A DNA stretch of 64,000 nt, taken from positions 226,258,667-226,322,666 of the forward strand of contig CM045758.1 in the NCBI GenBank assembly GCA_025200525.1, in the 5' to 3' direction. Positions 58,656-64,000 of this stretch are shown here, in pieces; position 1 is the first letter of the stretch, and every line of letters begins with the position of its first letter. Below the pieces are notes generated by a model. The model saw only the letters and a program-made list of their open reading frames with translations, did no database searches and had not been told where the DNA came from. The translations under genes and the position numbers were made by a program. Source of the stretch: Camellia lanceoleosa. Taxonomy: Eukaryota > Streptophyta > Magnoliopsida > Ericales > Theaceae.

Positions 58656-61020
58656 ATGGAAAAACACTTGAAAGAACTCGTTTCTGCGGATCGAATTTCT
58701 AGTTTTCGATGCCATTATTCCATCATCGACAACGTCCATCTATCACTCGTGACAGACAGCACCACTAATATGGAGAGGACTAATGAAAGTACAATCATCT
58801 TTCCTCTCCTATCAATTGCTGAGGGCGGAGTCCGTTTTCCCCTTCACCCATTTTGAAGGGTCGTCCTTCGACACTGGGGTCTAATTGCTTCCCAACCTAA
58901 TTTAAATTTTTTTCAAATCATAATGGGGATTATAGAGTTGAACCGACGCCTTAGGATTAACCTTGGTATACCTGCAATTCGACATTGTTATGCCTTAGCC
59001 AAATCTTCTGGCCGGCTGGGATGCTATTTTCTTAGGGCCAAGGATACCGATCATCACTTAGGGTTCGTTTAGGAAGGGGTCATTTGGGCTCTTTTGGTTC
59101 TTTGAGCCACAAAAGACAGAATAGGCTATTTGAGCCACAACAGACAAAACATCACATCCAACCCATAATCATCACACTCTTCTCTCACAAAAAAAGTCCA
59201 AAAAGCCAAAAAGCCAAAAAGTCCTTCCCAAACCAAGCTTTTGAGCCCAGGCTCAAATAGCCAAAAAAGCCAAAAAGCCAACCCACTTCCCAAACGGAGG
59301 CTAGTGACTATGCTTGCTAGTTTTGGCAAGCGTGTTGACAATGTAATGGTCATTGTTCGAGGCAACTGGGAATTCAGCGAGGGTGAAGATCGCCTAGATC
59401 CTATGTCAAGATGAAAAGGCGACCAGGTGGTCATATAGCTCATTTTTTTATTATTATATATTTATTCGGCTTTCCTTCTATGCACTTACCGTTTTGTTTA
59501 TGCAGGCAATGATTTGAAGAAAGTTTTGGTTTCAGCTAACGACACCATACTTGCGGAAATTAAAATCGCACTCCAGTTTTTTGGCTGTCTGAGCCTTCAA
59601 AAACAAGGGAGGGCAGCCTACATTCTTTTGAGATACAAGCCGACTTACGCAATGTTTTCGACGGCATACAACATTCCAATTCTGAGGGGCGAATAGCATC
59701 TTACGGCCCTTATCTTTCCCAACTTCAAAAACCTAAGGCAGATTGGTTTGGAAGCCTCCGATTCGGAGCAAGTGGAAGAACAAGTAGCCAAAGAGGTCGC
59801 CGAGGAGCCGAACCAGTTGGAAGCTGAGGTAGACGAGGCTCTAAGCTTGGCCTTTGAGGAAGCCGACCTCAATTCATCCAACCTTCCATCCACTTTAGGC
59901 CGAGGGGACGTCTCCTTTGAAGACATTTTTACAGACTTAGGAGACCTTCCCGGCGCCTATCCTGAGAATGTGGCTGGGAAGTTGCTCACGTAACTTGCCA
60001 GGAGGAAAAACGCCGAAAGGATGGTTGCCCGGAGGAGAGCCGAGGCCATCCGATTGGAAACTCCACCCGCTGCCGTCGCTGAGTCCTCTCTGCCTGTTAT
60101 TGAGGAAGAAATGGCTTAGACCAAAAGCCCGACGACGGAGCAGGTAGAATAGGAGGATCATGAGGCTGAGCAAAGGGGGAAAAAGCGCCCCGCCGAGCGA
60201 GAAGCCATCTTTGGTGAGGACTAAATCGATAAACGGCCGCGCATTGAGGAATCAGACTTGGTTGTTCCGTTCATTGTTCAACCAAGGATAAGGAATATGC
60301 CGATCGCCTTTGATGCATCGGCTTTGAAGGTTCCAGCTGTGGCCTTGAGCATGGCCTTCTCAATTTCCCTACTGGTTGACAGAGCCACATTTCGGGCGGA
60401 GCTAGATCTATTGTCAATTGCATTAGCCGCTCAATCGGCCTTATTGGTACATTCCTTGCCTTATCTGCAATCTTCCGCCTAGACATATATATATATATAT
60501 ATTTTCTTATTTTTTGTAACTCTATTTCCTTCTTTTGTGGACGGTGGGTAGGATAGCCAAAATCGACCGCCATCAACATGATGCTATAGAATAGATCGAC
60601 TTGTTGAAAGCCGAAATTGAAAATGAAAAGAGCAAGGCTGTGGAAGCCTCTCAAAGAGCCAATTCCGAGGCATCAAAAGCGGTGAAGGAATGTGCGAGAG
60701 CCGACTCCGAGGCCGAGAGCGCAAAAAATTCTGACCAACTAAGGCTGGCCGTCGAAGAGAGGGTAAAAGCAAGCGAAGACGTGCTCAAGTTAGCCAATGA
60801 GGTGATCGCTAAGCTGGAAGCCGATTTGAAAGAGTCAAGGAAGGTAAAGGAAATAGCCGACTCCGAGATTTCCAAAGCGTTCCAAGCTAGGATGGATGCC
60901 ACCTTGGAAAACTATGTGGAAGAAGTGCCTAAGTTCGAGAATCGGGGCTTCAAACACGGCTGGCTTAAAGCCCTTACTGCCACGAATGTGACATTGGCGC
61001 AACTGATTCCATACGAGTAG
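58656..61020 (+). pseudogene. Antisense additional ORF of element G, probably spliced
   Basis: It runs opposite to the element. It starts MEKHLKELVSADRISSFRCH at 58656. IAEGGVRFPLHPF and LNRRLRINLGIPAIRHCYAL fit the Transposase_28-like antisense proteins of Tat elements, with a TGA at 58854. The frame is kept up to a MITE at 59061. After the MITE come GKRVDNVMVIVRGNWEF and an apparent intron ending TTTATGCAG at 59507. One frame at 59748-60482 has stops at 59991, 60117, 60150 and 60222. A second intron-like gap ends at GTGGGTAG near 60552. The last part, 60601-61020, is an E/K/A-rich coiled coil ending ENRGFKHGWLKALTATN. Function unknown. Confidence 0.65.
59061..59301. mobile_element. MITE, diverged relative, inside the antisense ORF of G
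   Basis: Ends GGGTTCGTTTAGGAAG and CTTCCCAAACGGAGGC (reverse complement GCCTCCGTTTGGGAAG). It is flanked by TTA and CTA, compatible with a decayed 3-bp PIF/Harbinger duplication. CATCACATCCAAC, TCTCTCACAAA and CTTCCCAAA motifs are shared with the MITEs at 29501 and 49970. Internal AAAAAGCCAAAAAGCCA repeats lie at 59193-59280. Confidence 0.68.
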
Positions 61021-61450
61021 GTGGACATTGAGCCGCTGGAGTCTAACCCTAAAGATTGATTAGGGTGATATTTTGATTTTTGTTAGGCATCTTAGATGCA
61101 TAGTTTTTGTAGGTTTTTGTTAGTAGATTTTCATTTCTTTACTTCGACTGGAAGTTTAAATGTAAGGTAATTTTCATGTGTAAAATGACTACTATCTATA
61201 CTCAATTTATTAATTAAAATTTCCTATGCTTTTCGATTTACTGCATATACTATTTGTCTTCAATTTATTAATGAAAATTCCTTATGCATTTCTATTTGCT
61301 GCATATGAGTAAATTAAACATCCAATAAATTAACCAAATCAATTAAACATCCTATGCTTGTCTTTGCTATTTAGCCGAATAAATAAACGAATCGACAGTT
61401 AACATTTTGGAAAGGTGCATGAATATTCAATAAAATAATGAGTAAATTGG
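61021..61450. other. Spacer after antisense ORF of G
   Basis: AT-rich, probably the 3' UTR of the antisense transcript. Near-duplicate segments CTTCAATTTATTAATGAAAA and a CTCAATTTATTAATTAAAA variant lie around 61200-61320. No gene is seen. Confidence 0.5.
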
Positions 61451-61950
61451 CTTAAGACCTTGACGTTTGGCCGATTAGATTAATGAATATGCCCCTGACC
61501 CAGCCAATGTATGAACTGGAATGCCGAATGCTATTAGTTCATGGAGTGGCTGGGGCACACAACCTGAGCGGTGCAATGGCTCGACATCTGGCTGATTAGA
61601 TTAATGAATTTGCCCTTAACCTAGCTAATGCATGAACTAGAACGCCGAATGCTATTAGTTCATGGAGCGGCTGGGGCACATGAGATGATCGGCACCAGGC
61701 TTGGACATTTGGCCGATTAGATTAATGAATCTGCCTTGCCCCAGCTGATGCATGAACTGGAACGTCGAATACTATTAGTTCATGGAGTGGCTGGGGAACA
61801 CAACCTGACCGGCGTAAGGGCTCGACATCGGGGCGATTAGATTAATGAATCTGTCCTTGACCCAGCTAATGCATGAACTGGAATGCCGAATGCTATTAGT
61901 TCATGGAGCGGCTGGGGCATATGAGATGATCGGCACCAGGTTTGGAAAGT
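61450..61950 (+). repeat. ~121-bp tandem repeat, four copies, dimeric order
   Basis: GATTAGATTAATGAAT recurs at 61473, 61594, 61715 and 61835. The end of each unit alternates between a CACAACCTGA-CGG type and a GAGATGATCGGCACCAGG type, so the higher-order unit is about 242 bp. Each unit also carries ATGAACTGGAAYGCCGAATG and AGTTCATGGAGYGGCTGGGG. Confidence 0.88.
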
Positions 61951-62288
61951 TAGCATTGATGAGATTGCCTTGGGGGTGCTGCACTTGTAAGAAATAAATG
62001 GGGTGGGTGCTGGGTGCGCGGAGGCGCCATTGTTGCGTTCAGAGCCAATAAATTGAGGGAGAAAAAGAGCAGTGTGGACGATTGTGGATGGCAAGAAGAT
62101 TATTCTTCAATAGCAGAGGAGAAGGGAGAACACTCGCAGAGTTGGACGCAGAGATGAATCGAGGTGGCGAGCCTACGTGCATGGGGAGTAGGACGTCGAG
62201 AGAATGTGAAAAATGCCAGTCCCTGCGTCGTCAAAGTAGGTCACCCAGAAGGGAAAAACAGTAACGGGGTAGCTCCCCTCTACCACGC

Positions 62289-63008
62289 TTGAGAGGAGAA
62301 ACTAGTGCGACACCGCGCCTGTTGAGTTTTACGATTTTTGTGGGGAACAAATCGATGACGGAAGCGGATTCAATTGTTCATGACCCAAATGTGGCAGTCG
62401 AGTTTGCTCGACAAATTTTTCCAGTAGAAGTCCAGCAGTCGATGGTTGGTCGACCTGATTTCAAAGTGTTTCAGGAAGGCATCCATGGAGCGGTGAAAGG
62501 GCTGTATACTGCCTATAAAATCGGCATGCGTCTTCGTGTCGCGCAGCGGGAGATAGAGCAGAAGGATGAACATATTCAAAACTTAGAAGCTTGGGCGGAG
62601 AAGGCTGAGCATGAACTAAGAAAGGTCAAAGCTGCCGAGACACAGTCGGCCGGCCGAGCTAACTCGATTGTGGAAGAAAGGGTGACCTAACGGCTTATAA
62701 GTCATGCGATTGCTGATTGAGATACGACAAGCATGTTTGCAATAGAAGCTGTAAAGACCAGGGCTTATGAACAAGGCTCCCATGACGGCCGAAAAGTTAG
62801 GATACAGAAGACTAAGGAAAAGCTCGCCGAGGAGGTCTACCGATGCAAGAATCATGGATTTAAGCACGGGTGGGTCAAGGCTCTCCAGGCTGTAAAGGCT
62901 CTCCAGGCAGCAGGCGTTGATTCGGCGTCGCCGTTATATCAAGGTCATCATTTTCTCTTTGCGGTTTTCAAAGTCGAGAAGAGCGATGACGAGGGGGATG
63001 CCGAATAA
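62289..63008 (+). pseudogene. Second antisense coding module of element G
   Basis: One frame from 62289 to a TAA at 63006 with stops at 62688 and about 62718. MTEADSIVHDPNVAVEFARQ and VGRPDFKVFQEGIHGAVKGL are followed by a coiled coil (QREIEQKDEHIQNLEAWAEK). The end, CKNHGFKHGWVKALQAVKAL, repeats the GFKHGW-L/V-KAL motif that closes the upstream ORF at 60950-60985, and it finishes with an acidic tail. It is either a duplicated C-terminal domain or a second antisense gene. Confidence 0.6.
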
Positions 63009-63099
63009 AACTGAACATAAATTAAAACAATATGCAAACATTTAAAATAACATGTTTCATTGAATTAATAGATAATACATAATTCGCTTTCAATCTATG

Positions 63100-64000
63100 T
63101 TCAGTTTATCACTCGCCCTTTCTTGCACATCGTACTATTTTATGCAGTTTACCACTCGCGCTGTTTTGCGCATGGCACTGTTTTGCGCAGTTTACACTCG
63201 CGCTATTTTGCGCATCGCACTGTTTTGTGCAGTTTACACTCTCGCTATTTTGCGCATCGCACTGTTTTGTGCAGTTTATCACTCGCGCTTTCTTGCGCAT
63301 CGCATTGTTTTTGTGCAGTTTATCACTCGCCCGTTCTTGCGCGTTGCACTATTTTGTGCAGTTCACACTTGCACTATGTTGCGCATGGCACTGTTTTGTG
63401 CTGTTTATCACTTGCGCTTTCTTGCGTATCGAATTGTGTTGTGCAGTTTATCACTCGTGCTATTTTGTGCATCGCACTGTTTTGTGCAGTTTACACTCGC
63501 GCTATTTTGCGCATCGCACTGTTTTGTGCAGTTTACACTCGCGCCATTTTGCGCATCGCACTCTTTTGTGCAGTTTACACTCTGTTTTGTGCAGTTTACA
63601 CTCGCGCGATTTTGCGTATCGCACTGTTTTGTGCAGTTTATCACTCGCGCCATTTTGCGCATCGCACTATTTTGTGCAGTTTATCACTCGCGCTGTGTTG
63701 CGCATCGCACTGTTTTGTGCAGTTTATCACTCGCGCTTTCTTGCGCATCGCACTATGTTGTGCAGTTTATCACTCGCGTTGTTTAGCGCATCTCACTGTT
63801 TTGTGCAGTTTATCACTACTATTGCTTTATGATCGCGCCGCACTATTTTGTGCGTTGTGTTATCGCATTGTTTTGTGCGGTTTATCACTCGCCCTTTCTT
63901 GCGCATCGCACTGTTTTGTGCAGTTTACCACTCGCGCTGTTTTGCGCATGGCACTGTTTTGCGCAGTTTACACTCGCGCTATTTTGCGCATCGCACTGTT
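63100..64000. repeat. 42-44-bp tandem satellite in element G
   Basis: About 20 imperfect units, such as GCGCATCGCACTGTTTTGTG followed by CAGTTTAYCACTCGCGCTAT. Spacing is 42, 43 and 44 bp between successive units near 63211-63340. It continues beyond the window. The 42-bp period keeps long reading frames open on both strands, which do not look like genes. Confidence 0.92.

Larger units (their letters stand above)
57857..64000 (-). mobile_element. Element G: Tat-lineage retrotransposon, 3' part
   Basis: A minus-strand element entering from the right edge. In minus-strand order the window holds short tandem repeats (63100-64000), antisense coding modules (58656-63008, on the plus strand), a polypurine tract and the 3' LTR. 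This is the order seen in element B after pol. The pol region itself must lie beyond 64000, so lineage is inferred from layout and from the antisense protein. Confidence 0.72.

Noticed and set aside
63097..63832. Long overlapping reading frames (up to 229 codons) coding for a periodic hydrophobic protein
   Set aside because: They exist only because the satellite unit is close to a multiple of three; several frames on both strands stay open alike.
63100..64000. CRISPR-like look of regular short repeats
   Set aside because: Units are directly adjacent with no unique spacers, and the setting is a plant retrotransposon.

Overview
The window is nuclear DNA of a flowering plant, most likely a dicot. 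It is AT-rich and full of LTR retrotransposons of Ty3/gypsy type (Tekay/Del-like chromovirus and Tat lineages), MULEs, a Helitron, MITEs and a tRNA-derived SINE. One ordinary nuclear gene, a five-exon Nudix hydrolase, has plant-type GT-AG introns. I saw no rRNA, tRNA, CRISPR, organellar or bacterial features. The species cannot be named from sequence alone.

Layout. 1-28537 is a four-level nest. The oldest layer is a Tat-lineage element, here called B (18496-28537, + strand; its 5' end lies left of the window). A Tekay/Del-like chromovirus, A (1-2360 and 12280-18495, - strand), sits in the gag of B. A gag-only non-autonomous element, C (2361-12279, + strand), sits in the integrase of A. A solo LTR, D (8874-11521), sits in the 3' LTR of C. 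The C and D joints are fixed by 5-bp target duplications, and C also by the integrase reading frame. 28538-39486 holds a hAT transposase remnant, a MITE, an unassigned promoter-like stretch, a MULE-like element (33568-34452) and a decayed Helitron whose Pif1-type helicase is split by a second MULE (37464-38308). 39487-45135 is a solo LTR, E, holding another solo LTR, F. 45141-47413 carries a SINE, a small MITE and an 852-bp foldback element.

47590-53540 is the single-copy gene. Its first coding intron holds a 385-bp tandem triplication and a MITE. Downstream is a 545-bp triplication built around a Tourist-like MITE (53807-55614). From 57857 to the right edge lies the 3' portion of another Tat-lineage element, G (- strand), inserted in an LTR-like sequence.

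How parts relate. B and G share one plan: pol, then short tandem repeats, then an antisense open reading frame, then the 3' LTR. In B the antisense frame runs 829 codons with seven stops but no frameshift, whereas pol on the other strand is frameshifted. In G the antisense gene looks spliced and its coiled-coil C-terminal module occurs twice. The related LTR families A, E and F share clusters of the palindrome CGCTCGAGCG. Apart from the Nudix gene, every coding region appears defective.
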